Assembly: GCA_017616015.1 (NCBI GenBank)
Contig: JAFZYY010000030.1
Span: 1 to 64,000 of the forward strand
Length of the DNA: 64,000 bases
Direction: 5' to 3'
Source of the DNA: Alphaproteobacteria bacterium
GTDB lineage: Bacteria; Pseudomonadota; Alphaproteobacteria; CAAGCB01; CAG-977
A model generated the notes under the pieces. It had not been told where the DNA came from, ran no database searches, and saw only the letters and a program-made list of their open reading frames with translations. How positions within the stretch are numbered: the first letter of the stretch is position 1; each line of letters begins with the position of its first letter. Positions 25,437 to 35,022 of this stretch are shown one piece after another. The translations under genes were made by a program, and so were the position numbers.

Positions 25437-25597
25437 TTGATATTCCCCGGCCGAGACAACAACAAATAAATTTTCAGACACATGTAAATCAGCGTTGCGA
25501 TTCCGATCAGACAACCGACCCATTCGTTCAGAATCGGCAGCCATGCGGGCGCGGTCAATCCGGCGGAAATAGTTACGCCTTCTTTGACGTTATTCAT
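25433..25597 (-). CDS. Small phage membrane protein (54 aa, holin candidate)
   Basis: This 54-residue open frame starts at an ATG preceded by a strong AGGAGG site (complement of about 25603-25610). It has one transmembrane helix (about 27-47, VGCLIGIATLIYMCLKIYLLL) and a short polar C-terminus. Its TGA overlaps the endolysin ATG, giving tight coupling. Size, single helix and position just before the endolysin suggest a holin or a related lysis-control protein. No family is assigned. Confidence 0.72.
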   Translation of the reverse strand: MNNVKEGVTISAGLTAPAWLPILNEWVGCLIGIATLIYMCLKIYLLLSRPGNIK

Positions 25598-25610
25598 CTT
25601 TTCCTCCTCT

Positions 25611-26021
25611 TTAAAGCCCTAAGTTCATCAGATCCGAAAACAGCCCGACAGAATAGGAAAAAGCCTTATCACGCCTGTTTTTTCGTTCGTTTGCGGCTTG
25701 TTTTCTTAATGCCTGCGCGCTTTCCTGGGCTTGTTTTTGTTTGTCGTATATGTCCCGGATATTTTTCAAATCTTCGGAGAGAAATGCGTCATTAAACGAA
25801 GAAAGATCTATTCCCGAAGCCCCGGCTTTTGACAAAATTTTACCGGCATCTTCCGCATTCTGACGCTTCATCTGGCGAATTTCATCATCACTTTCCCGCA
25901 AAAGAGAATTCGCCTGATGAAAATATGCTTTTTGCGCTTCTTTGGAATCGCGCCACTCCTTCAGTAAATTAAAAGAGTTTTTTGAAGCCGATAAAGCTGC
26001 GTTTGATTGATTATTAGCCAT
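25611..26021 (-). CDS. Putative internal virion protein (coiled-coil, gp14-like)
   Basis: This 136-residue, mostly helical, Gln/Lys/Ala-rich protein starts ANNQSNAALSASKNSFNLL. It has extended heptad-like stretches and ends in a weakly hydrophobic SVGLFSDLMNLGL segment. In short-tailed phages a protein of this type and size lies after the tail tube genes and serves as an internal core or ejection protein. I infer that role from position and composition; sequence similarity cannot be checked here. Confidence 0.55.
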   Translation of the reverse strand: MANNQSNAALSASKNSFNLLKEWRDSKEAQKAYFHQANSLLRESDDEIRQMKRQNAEDAGKILSKAGASGIDLSSFNDAFLSEDLKNIRDIYDKQKQAQESAQALRKQAANERKNRRDKAFSYSVGLFSDLMNLGL

Positions 26022-26038
26022 TTTAGTTCTCCTTAACC

Positions 26039-28042
26039 TTACACTTTGTTTGCTGACACCACGGGAAAAATTCCCAACACCGTTAACGGCAGAGGTTGAT
26101 TTTGCTCAATCCGGATCGAAGACACCCGATCCCATTTTCCGCGAAAAGCCACTTTTTTATCGCCGGAAAACAAAGCCGGCGGAGTGTTCATCACATCGCC
26201 CGTATTGCGGAAACTTTGCGCTTCCACGTCGTTATCGCAGCCGATTGAAAAGCCGAGCGTTTTATACAGACGCAACACCAATCCGGAAACGCGCTTTTTA
26301 GCTTCTTCGGAAACGCCGTTTTGCCCGATGCCTGTTAAAGGCATCGTTTGCATCACCGATGAAAACGGTAATCCGACATGAATGACGCTTGCCGGCGTAT
26401 CCAACAAAATCTGACCGTTAGTCACGACTTTTTCCGTTTGAACGGCTCCGTCGGCCAAAACGGCAACCGTTTGCCCTTCCAGATGATCCAAACCGGCCAC
26501 CCCCGAAACAGCCGTTCCGTGATAAGATAATCCGCTGTCCACAAAGAAGCATTCCTTTGTATCCTCGGATTCTTCATCAATGCCTTTCTCCATAACCTCG
26601 ATATAACGCTTTGTTATTCCATTAATTTCCCGACGAACCAATAAAAACAATTCGTCATATCCGCCGTTTTCGGACGGAACCGTAGCAACGCTTTCAACGA
26701 AGCCTTCGGCCAATTCGTGACAATGCCACGCCTGAACGGATTCCGCGGCTTCATACGTCAATCCGACCAATCCGCCGTTATTCAAAGCGCACCAAACAAT
26801 CGACGAAGGCTCCTGCTGCAACGCCATTTCTTTAATACCGCTGTATGTCATATGCGGAGCCAACATCGTTAAATCTTTTGCGATGTAATCATCGGTATTA
26901 CTTTCATACATGAAAGCACGCAGTTTTCGGCCATAATGCTGCACGAACAAAGTCGTACTGCCGACTTTAAGCGGAGCCACGTTTTCACTGCCGTACGTTG
27001 AATGCCGTTGCGCTTTGATGCTCATCGGAATTGATCCTTCGCCGCCGACCGTTTCCAAAGTAAAATCCGCGCCGACAGTCCCGATTGCCAAAGCTCTGCC
27101 GGAAGACAGCCAACACACGTCGTTGATTTGATCCGACGATAACTCGTAACCGTAACCGCACTCTGCCGTTACGGAAGCGTCCGTCGCCGACGGAGAAAAA
27201 ATCTCATATTGTCCTGTTTTAGATCCGTAAACGCCGTTTCCTTTTCCCAAAATTAATCTTTGTTCGAAAAACGTTACGGCGGACGGATATCCGGTTGTTC
27301 CGGAAAAAACGCCCAAACGCCATGCTTTGGAGGCCGTCGTATTCATGAAAGGATAGTTTGCCAATACCGTCGCCTGCACATTTGTCGAACTGGTATAAGC
27401 CGTAATTTTTGCCGCGCCCCACTGCACATTCGGATTAGAAGCCTGCATAATACGCACTTGTCTGCCAACATCGGTCGCGGAAAACACGGCTGCTGAAGCC
27501 GTAATCGTAATATTTCCCTGCGTTGCGGAAGGCGTTAAAGAAATATCGCCGGTATGTATCGGCAAATAAGGTCCGTCAACCAACTCAACCTCCGCCGTAC
27601 GCCAATCCGTTTGCCCGTAACGAGTAATCGTTCTTAAAGGATAAGACGGGTGAGCGATATAAACGACATCTCCCGACTGGGAAAAATACAGCTTATCCAA
27701 ATCTTCCGCCGCATACGGAACGGTTATTTCGATCGGATCGTCATTTTGATCAACGATAGGATTGCGATGATAGAAAAAACGCACATAATGATCGCCAAAT
27801 TCCAGTAAATAAGACAATACGGTCGAATATTGAAAAGCAAACAGCCTTGTTTTCTTGGCGGAATTTTTAACTTCCGCGACAAAACGCGTTCCGCCGCGCC
27901 GCGACACGGGCCCCTGCACGGAAGGAATGAAATTCTTTAAAACCTTGCACGCGCCTTTATATTCTTCCGTATCGATACGCCCGCTCATTAATTCGGAAAT
28001 TTCGCCGACGTTAAATCGAACTAAACCGGTTGTGTATGACAT
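26039..28042 (-). CDS. Large phage tail/stabilisation protein (tail tubular B position)
   Basis: This 667-residue protein of a family common in podoviruses begins SYTTGLVRFNVGEIS. The conserved block SGRIDTEEYKGACKVL (about 20-35) continues into NFIPSVQGPVSRRGGTRFV, followed by a beta-rich propeller-like body. It lies directly after tail tubular A, so it likely forms the nozzle or stabilises the portal complex. The ATG at 28042 overlaps the upstream stop (TAATG); an in-frame codon seven residues earlier is less likely. The frame is intact over 2 kb with no sign of decay. Confidence 0.8.
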   Translation of the reverse strand: MSYTTGLVRFNVGEISELMSGRIDTEEYKGACKVLKNFIPSVQGPVSRRGGTRFVAEVKNSAKKTRLFAFQYSTVLSYLLEFGDHYVRFFYHRNPIVDQNDDPIEITVPYAAEDLDKLYFSQSGDVVYIAHPSYPLRTITRYGQTDWRTAEVELVDGPYLPIHTGDISLTPSATQGNITITASAAVFSATDVGRQVRIMQASNPNVQWGAAKITAYTSSTNVQATVLANYPFMNTTASKAWRLGVFSGTTGYPSAVTFFEQRLILGKGNGVYGSKTGQYEIFSPSATDASVTAECGYGYELSSDQINDVCWLSSGRALAIGTVGADFTLETVGGEGSIPMSIKAQRHSTYGSENVAPLKVGSTTLFVQHYGRKLRAFMYESNTDDYIAKDLTMLAPHMTYSGIKEMALQQEPSSIVWCALNNGGLVGLTYEAAESVQAWHCHELAEGFVESVATVPSENGGYDELFLLVRREINGITKRYIEVMEKGIDEESEDTKECFFVDSGLSYHGTAVSGVAGLDHLEGQTVAVLADGAVQTEKVVTNGQILLDTPASVIHVGLPFSSVMQTMPLTGIGQNGVSEEAKKRVSGLVLRLYKTLGFSIGCDNDVEAQSFRNTGDVMNTPPALFSGDKKVAFRGKWDRVSSIRIEQNQPLPLTVLGIFPVVSANKV

Positions 28043-28599
28043 TACGCTCTGGCCTCCACCCACCCTTGCGGCACGAAAACGTCCTGCGCACCTTCCATTG
28101 CGGAAGCCGTTTTTGCCTGTTGAACAAACTGTTGATATTCTTTCATCAAACTGTCGCGCAAAGAAACGGAAGCCGTTAAAGGAACCGCCAGCTCCGCCGC
28201 CAGGCGCAGAGCAAACGCTTCGACAAACATCGGATCAAACACGCTTGAATCTTCCACGCGGGCGATGCCAATAAAACGGCAAACGTTCGAATCCGTCAAA
28301 AGACATTGACCTTCGACCTGATAACGCTGATTTTCTTCCATTTTCCAAACGCGCAGACAGTCGGAAGGCAAAGAAAACTGGTATTCGTATCCGAACAAAG
28401 GCTTGTCCCGCAAAGGCGCGAGGACATAACGCTTCAAAGCAAACCTCCACGGATAGGAACGCAAGACAAAATCGCGCGTGTCGGCATACAAAGCTTTGCA
28501 GTATCGGGCGGATTTTGTGTTATCGTCCAAAGACAGAATTATCAGCTCGTCTCCGATTTTGGATAAAGCGCGATTACAAACGGCAACAATCGATGTCAT
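28042..28599 (-). CDS. Tail tubular protein A (T7 gp11-like)
   Basis: This 185-residue head-tail connector of short-tailed phages starts TSIVAVCNRALSKIGDE, as in the family. Conserved RSYPWRFALKRY (about 47-58) and YQFSLPSDCLRVW (about 72-84) follow. The protein forms the gatekeeper ring under the portal. It is preceded by a hairpin after the capsid gene and by AAGGAG before its ATG, and is coupled to the large tail protein gene. Confidence 0.87.
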   Translation of the reverse strand: MTSIVAVCNRALSKIGDELIILSLDDNTKSARYCKALYADTRDFVLRSYPWRFALKRYVLAPLRDKPLFGYEYQFSLPSDCLRVWKMEENQRYQVEGQCLLTDSNVCRFIGIARVEDSSVFDPMFVEAFALRLAAELAVPLTASVSLRDSLMKEYQQFVQQAKTASAMEGAQDVFVPQGWVEARA

Positions 28600-28613
28600 T
28601 TTTTTCTCCTTTT

Positions 28614-28648
28614 AAAAGGAAAGCGGCGGAAGAACTTTTCCGCCGCTT
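28614..28648 (-). terminator. Hairpin after the capsid gene
   Basis: AAGCGGCGGAA (28621-28631) pairs perfectly with TTCCGCCGCTT (28638-28648), an 11-bp stem. On the minus strand it is followed by TCCTTTT, a weak U tract, so it may be a leaky terminator or 3' stabiliser of capsid mRNA. In the plus direction it is followed by CCGTTTTTTTT, which would stop antisense transcripts. Confidence 0.7.
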
Positions 28649-28657
28649 CCGTTTTTT

Positions 28658-29557
28658 TTAAGATTCTTTACAGTTGATTTTAACGACCAGTTCTTCCTGC
28701 ATACGCACGGCGCCGATAGACATTTCGTAATAGACCTGCGTCGCGAAACACTTATCGTCACGTTCTGTGATTTTGCCGATAATATCCTGACCGATACCCA
28801 ATTTGATGCCGTCGGTCTGGAAAGCCAGACAGGAACGACCGATGACCGTATTATTGGAAGTAACGTCGGGCAGAATCAAATTACCGTTTCCGTCTTTGGC
28901 GTTCAGCTGAATGAACTTGAAGCCCATAAAGGTATCCAGCTCTCCCTGCACCAAAGCTTTGGCGGAAGCATAATCAGACGAAGTCACTTTTGTTTCGCTC
29001 AACAAATCGTCCAACTGCTGCGCGGACAGAACGATAACGCGGCCTTCGGAAGGCACATCACACGCATCAAACATGCGCTTGACTTCGCGCAATTTGTCAA
29101 AAGTGAATTTATACGTGCAGCTGCTGTCAACGACCTGGGTCGCGGGCAGCGCCACCGAAGTCGCGCCGGTTTCGCCCGTGTACGCCGTTCCGAAAGCGGC
29201 GGTTACGATCGCTTCGTCAATTGCACGTCCCATTGCCCAAGCGGCAGCATTCGCGTAATCGCTGGTCGGATCGATCAACATTCTGACCTTATCGTCGTTA
29301 TCGATCAAATCCGCCCAATGATAAGTGTCCAACGTCAGACGGCGACGTTTATGCGGCGTATCGTAACGCGGCGTATCGGCATGGCGCGTCGTTTTCTTGA
29401 CGGCAGCGACCTGCCCGATCTGATCAATGAACATATTTTTGCCACGCACGCTTTCATAGCCGACAAAGTCGCGCAGTTTGGAACCTTTCTGCTGAACCAG
29501 AGCCTGAATATTGGCGCTGTACTGATTGACAAACGAAGTTGTAATTTGTGTACTCAT
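28658..29557 (-). CDS. Major capsid protein
   Basis: This 299-residue protein matches podovirus-type HK97-fold capsids in organisation. An N-terminal region (STQITTSFVNQYSANIQALVQQKG) leads to DTPHKRRRLTLDTYHWADLIDNDDKVRM (about 65-92), a strong signature of this family. MGRAIDEAIVTAAFG follows, and the C-terminal half contains QTDGIKLGIGQDI. There is no N-terminal prohead protease signature, and scaffolding is encoded separately upstream. The gene is flanked on both sides by terminator-like hairpins. AGAGGAAA precedes the ATG. Confidence 0.88.
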   Translation of the reverse strand: MSTQITTSFVNQYSANIQALVQQKGSKLRDFVGYESVRGKNMFIDQIGQVAAVKKTTRHADTPRYDTPHKRRRLTLDTYHWADLIDNDDKVRMLIDPTSDYANAAAWAMGRAIDEAIVTAAFGTAYTGETGATSVALPATQVVDSSCTYKFTFDKLREVKRMFDACDVPSEGRVIVLSAQQLDDLLSETKVTSSDYASAKALVQGELDTFMGFKFIQLNAKDGNGNLILPDVTSNNTVIGRSCLAFQTDGIKLGIGQDIIGKITERDDKCFATQVYYEMSIGAVRMQEELVVKINCKES

Positions 29558-29586
29558 TTATTTTCCTCTTTAAGTTATTAAGACAT

Positions 29587-29616
29587 AAAAAAAAGCCCCG
29601 TTTATCAAAACGGAGC
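29587..29616 (-). terminator. Strong intrinsic terminator between scaffold and capsid genes
   Basis: On the minus strand GCTCCGTTT-TGAT-AAACGGGGC (29616-29595) forms a 9-bp stem followed by eight T (29594-29587). It stands 30 bp before the capsid start, so capsid expression needs read-through or antitermination. Confidence 0.85.
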
Positions 29617-29643
29617 ACCGAAACACGCTTGAAAAAAGCGGGC

Positions 29644-30216
29644 TTATTCTTCGCCGAACAGATGTTTTCTCAAACGGTATACCTGCTGAACGGTCGCGTC
29701 GTGTTCGGGGTGTCTGGCCTGCATATACGCCGGCTCTGCCATCAAACGGGCGATTTCAGCCTTGATTTTTTCTTCCGAAGAAAGAACGGAAGCTTTTTCG
29801 CCGATCAAGCCTCTGTCTTCGCTTGCGGCGTCCGCCAAATTCATCAGGAAAGAAAGGATTTCGCGGCAATTTCCGATTCCGCTTTTTTTCAGGAAAGCGA
29901 CCAACTCGTCGCCGCCGTATTTCAGAATCAGATCATTTGCGGCTTTTTTACGAGCTTCAAGACTGTTTCCGTAAACGCCGCGCAAATACTCTTCGGTTTC
30001 CGAACAATACTCCGCCGCGTCCCGATTCAAATCTTCAACGAAACTCATTGCGCCCTGAACCAACCAATTCCAAATGCCCTGCGCCTGTTCTTCGGACAAC
30101 GCCAAATCAGACGCCAGAGTCTGAAATTCGCCGACGGTTTCCTCGTCAATGATTTTGTTGATTAAATCCTGCGCCATTTCTTCTTTTAACGGCACAGACT
30201 CTGTGTTGTTATTCAT
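29644..30216 (-). CDS. Putative capsid scaffolding protein
   Basis: This acidic, helix-rich 190-residue protein lies immediately upstream of the capsid gene, the usual position of phage scaffolds. Glu/Ala-rich helices dominate, and the C-terminal part is MAEPAYMQARHPEHDATVQQVYRLRKHLFGEE-like with basic residues that could bind capsid subunits. That 'paYmd..hP.H...v..v..ly' ending is typical of scaffold proteins in this phage group. The ATG at 30216 overlaps the previous gene by eight bases and has AAGGAA upstream; the longer frame to 30267 is not supported. Confidence 0.75.
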   Translation of the reverse strand: MNNNTESVPLKEEMAQDLINKIIDEETVGEFQTLASDLALSEEQAQGIWNWLVQGAMSFVEDLNRDAAEYCSETEEYLRGVYGNSLEARKKAANDLILKYGGDELVAFLKKSGIGNCREILSFLMNLADAASEDRGLIGEKASVLSSEEKIKAEIARLMAEPAYMQARHPEHDATVQQVYRLRKHLFGEE

Positions 30217-30499
30217 CTTTGTTCCTTTCAGTTTCTTGCAACAACTCGACAAGCTTGCGCTCATCACACGCGGACATTTTTACAATGTCCAAAAAAGCCG
30301 CCCGCTTTCCGTCATAGAAAGCGCTGGCGGCGGAAAACCCGTTTGGATTTGAAACGTCCGTCACGGGCGACAGCATATGGCATTTTCCAGCCAGATCCTG
30401 TAAGATTAAAAGCCCGTCTTCCGATGAAAAAACGGTTTTATAGGCTTGAATCAGCTGAAGAGCTTTGCCTGCTTTTTTTCTTTTAAACGCGTCAAGCAT
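30209..30499 (-). CDS. Bbp19-like small phage protein
   Basis: This 96-residue protein resembles the phage Bbp19 domain family of BPP-1-like podoviruses. It has YKTVFSSEDGLLILQDLAGKCHM (about 19-41), then FYDGKRAAFLDIVKM (about 61-75). Members are encoded between portal and scaffold or capsid genes; the exact role is unknown. The start at 30499 has GGAGG six bases upstream and lies inside the end of the portal gene. The longer open frame to 30697 is a shadow of the portal gene. Confidence 0.75.
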   Translation of the reverse strand: MLDAFKRKKAGKALQLIQAYKTVFSSEDGLLILQDLAGKCHMLSPVTDVSNPNGFSAASAFYDGKRAAFLDIVKMSACDERKLVELLQETERNKDE

Positions 30500-31985
30500 T
30501 TGTTTCCTCCGCCGTTTTTTCTTTGAAAAACAGAGCGCTGACACCGTACATTTCGCCGATTTTCCGGATTGCTTCAGGCGCATTAAACACAGCGGCGGCT
30601 TCGGGCTGAATCTGCAAAAACCCTCCGGCCAATTCCAAAGTCCGCATAACGGCCTGCGCCTGCAAATGCTTCTGTGCCAAAGAAAGCGGAGAAACATACT
30701 CTACGCGCACGTCCTGAAAATCCAAATCCGGCGGCAAAACCATTTTGCCGTGCCGCACCAACAGCCCGAAAACGCGAGTCATCATCGGTCCCAACAGTTC
30801 AGTCTGAAGCCTGCCGAACACGGGCCCCATCAGCCGCATTTTTTCTTCCGCACGCTGTAAAACCTCGGTTGCCGTCATCTGAACATTTTCCGTATTCATC
30901 AAACGATCGTTATAGAAGGCGGCGCGAATTCGCTGACGAATTTCGTTCATAATTTCCAATCCGATACTGGAATTCGCTCCGCTGACAAAAGTTTTCGGAG
31001 CCTCGCCCGTATAACGGATAATTCCGCCCGGAACAGTCGCCGCCGGAGAAAACTGGTCATCGTCTCTGACCAGTAAAGGCGGTCTGTTTGCCAGCTGCGC
31101 GGCAATGATTGTTTCTTTCATCATTTCCTGCAGCATTTTAATGTCGGGCAAAACTGAAATCGCCGGAGAACGCCCGTACACCTCGGCGCAGGCTTTACTC
31201 CACCGCGTAACGAACAAAGGCATTTCCTCAAACCCGCCGGAAAACAGAATCGTTCTTTCGTCTTTCAGAATATAAACGGAAGAAACAGGCTTTTGAAAAG
31301 CGCTGCCGTTTTCAAACAAATCGTTCGGAAAGACGGCATGAATGATTTCAAATTCTCTCTGTGCCTGCGTTCCCGATTCATAAGCGGCCAGCATATTCTC
31401 GGAAACGGCGGATTTTCCCCATGTCTGAACTATTTTTTCCAAAGACATCTTAAAGACGCGATAGATCCTATCGACCTGCCCCGCCGCATTTTCTTCTAAA
31501 AACAACTCGCCCAGGAAACGCGACTGAAAAAGCAGGGAATCTTTTTTCTCGTCCCAACCGACATACAATCCGGCCGTGCCTAAAACGGCCAAATCCAAAT
31601 ACACTTCATGAATATTTGTCGCAAAACCGGCATTCGGACGAACAATTTCGTCGGCGAGGATTTGCTCCGCTTCAACCAACCATTCGGCTGTCTGCGGCGT
31701 TTTTTTAGAATCGGCCACTGTCAAAGAAAACCATTTGCCGGCCGGATTTGTCATCAACCCGTGCAAACCGGAAGCTAAAAGTTCGGCCGCATTGACGGCG
31801 GTTGTTTCAAACAACTTACGCCCCCGCTTTGCCCCCTGAGCCTGCGCGACTGTAAAATCGGCTTTACGCGGCAGAACCAATTCGGAAACTTCCTGCCATA
31901 ATTGCTCGAAATTCATACGCCGCGATTTCAGTTCGTCCGTTCTTTGAATGATTCTGTCGGCCAAAGAATAAACATTTGCTCTCAT
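30492..31985 (-). CDS. Portal (head-tail connector) protein
   Basis: This 497-residue podovirus-type portal has characteristic blocks: RRMNFEQLWQEVSELVLPRKADF (about 22-44), ASGLHGLMTNPAGKWFSL (about 71-88), the YGRSPAISVLPDIKMLQEM region (about 270), and NVQMTATEVLQRAEEKMRLMGPVFGRLQ (about 370-397). It forms the dodecameric DNA gate. The start ATG at 31985 shares a base with the stop of the upstream gene (TGATG). It is full length and undisrupted. No terminase gene precedes it, which is unusual because terminase-portal linkage is the norm. Confidence 0.9.
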   Translation of the reverse strand: MRANVYSLADRIIQRTDELKSRRMNFEQLWQEVSELVLPRKADFTVAQAQGAKRGRKLFETTAVNAAELLASGLHGLMTNPAGKWFSLTVADSKKTPQTAEWLVEAEQILADEIVRPNAGFATNIHEVYLDLAVLGTAGLYVGWDEKKDSLLFQSRFLGELFLEENAAGQVDRIYRVFKMSLEKIVQTWGKSAVSENMLAAYESGTQAQREFEIIHAVFPNDLFENGSAFQKPVSSVYILKDERTILFSGGFEEMPLFVTRWSKACAEVYGRSPAISVLPDIKMLQEMMKETIIAAQLANRPPLLVRDDDQFSPAATVPGGIIRYTGEAPKTFVSGANSSIGLEIMNEIRQRIRAAFYNDRLMNTENVQMTATEVLQRAEEKMRLMGPVFGRLQTELLGPMMTRVFGLLVRHGKMVLPPDLDFQDVRVEYVSPLSLAQKHLQAQAVMRTLELAGGFLQIQPEAAAVFNAPEAIRKIGEMYGVSALFFKEKTAEETNA

Positions 31986-32308
31986 CACAACCCCAACAGA
32001 TTTTTCTGACCGCCCAATCCGATTTCGTCATTGTTGCCCAAAAGCCCCGCAAAAATGACGTTAGTCCGCTTTGATACTCTGCGTTTATGATCCAATTCGT
32101 TTTGAAAATCCTGTTCCGCCGTATTAATTTCAGCCTGTTGAGCGGCTTCTTTTCTTGCTGCGGATTCAGCTTTGGACTGCTGATGACTTTTCTCCACATT
32201 TTTGCCCAACGCATATGCGGAATACATCATATTAACCGCATTCATCGGGTCGCTTAGGGCTTTGCCTATTTGATTAGTTGCTTTTTCAACTTCTTTTATA
32301 AATCCCAT
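31985..32308 (-). CDS. Small phage protein with C-terminal LLG motif
   Basis: This 107-residue protein is mainly helical and rich in Ala, Glu and Lys. It ends in an Arg-rich to glycine-rich tail (VSKRTNVIFAGLLG...QKNLLGL) of the type seen in many small phage proteins encoded beside portal genes. Function unknown. It is the first gene of the operon, 70-80 bp after the predicted transcription start. A terminator-like hairpin lies in the leader between. Confidence 0.6.
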   Translation of the reverse strand: MGFIKEVEKATNQIGKALSDPMNAVNMMYSAYALGKNVEKSHQQSKAESAARKEAAQQAEINTAEQDFQNELDHKRRVSKRTNVIFAGLLGNNDEIGLGGQKNLLGL

Positions 32309-32325
32309 TTTTTCCTCCCGTTAAT

Positions 32326-32352
32326 AAAAAAAGCGCTCCTCGACGGGAACGC
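32326..32352 (-). terminator. Leader terminator of the phage-derived operon
   Basis: On the minus strand GCGTTCC-CGTCGA-GGAGCGC (32352-32333) forms a 7-bp stem with one G-U pair, followed by seven T. It lies between the promoter and the first gene, which suggests attenuation or antitermination. Confidence 0.72.
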
Positions 32353-32381
32353 CTTCATTTTCAAGACACAAAACCAAGTGT

Positions 32382-32430
32382 AATAACAATATGTCATAAT
32401 ATTTTTTAAATGTCAACACATTTTGTTATT
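32382..32430 (-). promoter_or_regulatory. Promoter and candidate operator of the phage-derived operon
   Basis: On the minus strand a perfect TTGACA (32411-32416) and CATATT (32388-32393) are 17 bp apart. The inverted repeat AATAACAA (32382-32389) and TTGTTATT (32423-32430) brackets the whole promoter, as an operator pair might. No repressor gene is adjacent. Confidence 0.65.
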
Positions 32431-32501
32431 TTTTTAACTAAAAATCTTGACTTTTAGATATAAAGCCGTTTATCTCCCTTTCAGATCAACGGAGAAGATA
32501 A

Positions 32502-34105
<1,604 letters not shown>

Positions 34106-34166
34106 CAGCTTTCCTTTTTTCGTTTATAAAGGAAGGAAAACAGCTCTTTTTAAAGGAGAATCATTG

Positions 34167-34961
34167 ATGAAAATCGGTACAAAAGCGTTTCTTTTCGGCT
34201 TTTTGTTTTTAACTGCGGCGTCCTCTCCCGTTTTGGCGCAGGAAAACGCGTCCTGGATTCAAAAAATGAAAAGTTTTTTCAAAAAACCGGAGGTTGAACA
34301 AACACAGACCGTCAGCAAAGCCGAAAAGAAAACAGAAGCCCCGCTACCGGCAAAGAAAAAACCTGTTTTTGATTTTTCCGAAAAAACAATCGGAAACAGA
34401 GAAGCTCCTTTAAAAATCAATATCTTCACTTCGCTGACCTGCCCGCACTGCACGGGAGTGCATACACAGTTATTGCCGTATTTAAAAGAAAAATACGTTG
34501 ATAAAAACGAAGCCCTGATTATTTTAACCGACTTCCCCTTGGAACAGCGGGCGATGACGGCGTCCATGATTTCGCGCTGTTTAACGGGTGACGGCTATTT
34601 TGCTTTTATGGATACTTTGTTTGAAAACCAACGGACGTGGGCTACCGCTCCGGAAATACAGGAAGCTCTGCTGCCTTACGCGAAATTAGCCGGTCTGACG
34701 GAAGAAGAAATGGTCGCCTGTGCGACAGATGAAGCAGCGTCAAAAGAGCTGGTTCGCCAGCGTAATTTAGCCATCATGCGCTATAAAATTCATGCGACGC
34801 CGACTCTTGTTCTGCAAATAGGAAAAGAAAAGGAACGCCTGGAAGGCGCTCCCAGCCGCGCGGAATTGGATCAAGTGATAGAAAAATTGAAAAAAACGTA
34901 CAAGGGTTCCTGGCCTGGTGTTACAGAACCGGTTGAAAAACAAGCACCTTCCGCACCTTAG
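34167..34961 (+). CDS. DsbA-family thiol:disulfide oxidoreductase
   Basis: This 264-residue periplasmic protein has a signal peptide (about 1-23, SPVLAQ), a Lys-rich linker (30-65) and a thioredoxin-like DsbA domain. The active site is CPHC in TSLTCPHCTGVH (about 92-103), and the cis-proline loop is HATPTLVLQ (about 210). It probably introduces or isomerises disulfides and may receive electrons from the DsbD-like protein at 21620-23659. The ATG at 34167 has GGAG eight bases upstream; an adjacent TTG is not needed. Confidence 0.87.
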   Translation: MKIGTKAFLFGFLFLTAASSPVLAQENASWIQKMKSFFKKPEVEQTQTVSKAEKKTEAPLPAKKKPVFDFSEKTIGNREAPLKINIFTSLTCPHCTGVHTQLLPYLKEKYVDKNEALIILTDFPLEQRAMTASMISRCLTGDGYFAFMDTLFENQRTWATAPEIQEALLPYAKLAGLTEEEMVACATDEAASKELVRQRNLAIMRYKIHATPTLVLQIGKEKERLEGAPSRAELDQVIEKLKKTYKGSWPGVTEPVEKQAPSAP

Positions 34962-34972
34962 CATAGAAATCC

Positions 34973-35001
34973 TTGACATTTTCGATTTGAATTCGTAGCA
35001 T
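34973..35001 (+). promoter_or_regulatory. Promoter of the F0 ATP synthase operon
   Basis: TTGACA (34973-34978) and TAGCAT (34996-35001) are 17 bp apart. The predicted start lies only about 15 bases before the GTG of atpI. Confidence 0.72.
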
Positions 35002-35022
35002 ACGCAAGCTTACGGTAAACCA

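Noticed and set aside
30500-30697. Upstream extension of the Bbp19-like frame
   Set aside because: Shadow of the portal gene; a GGAGG site supports the start at 30499.
24452-32500. Complete inducible prophage with attachment sites
   Set aside because: No integrase, repressor or flanking direct repeats were found; the edges pass straight into chromosomal genes.
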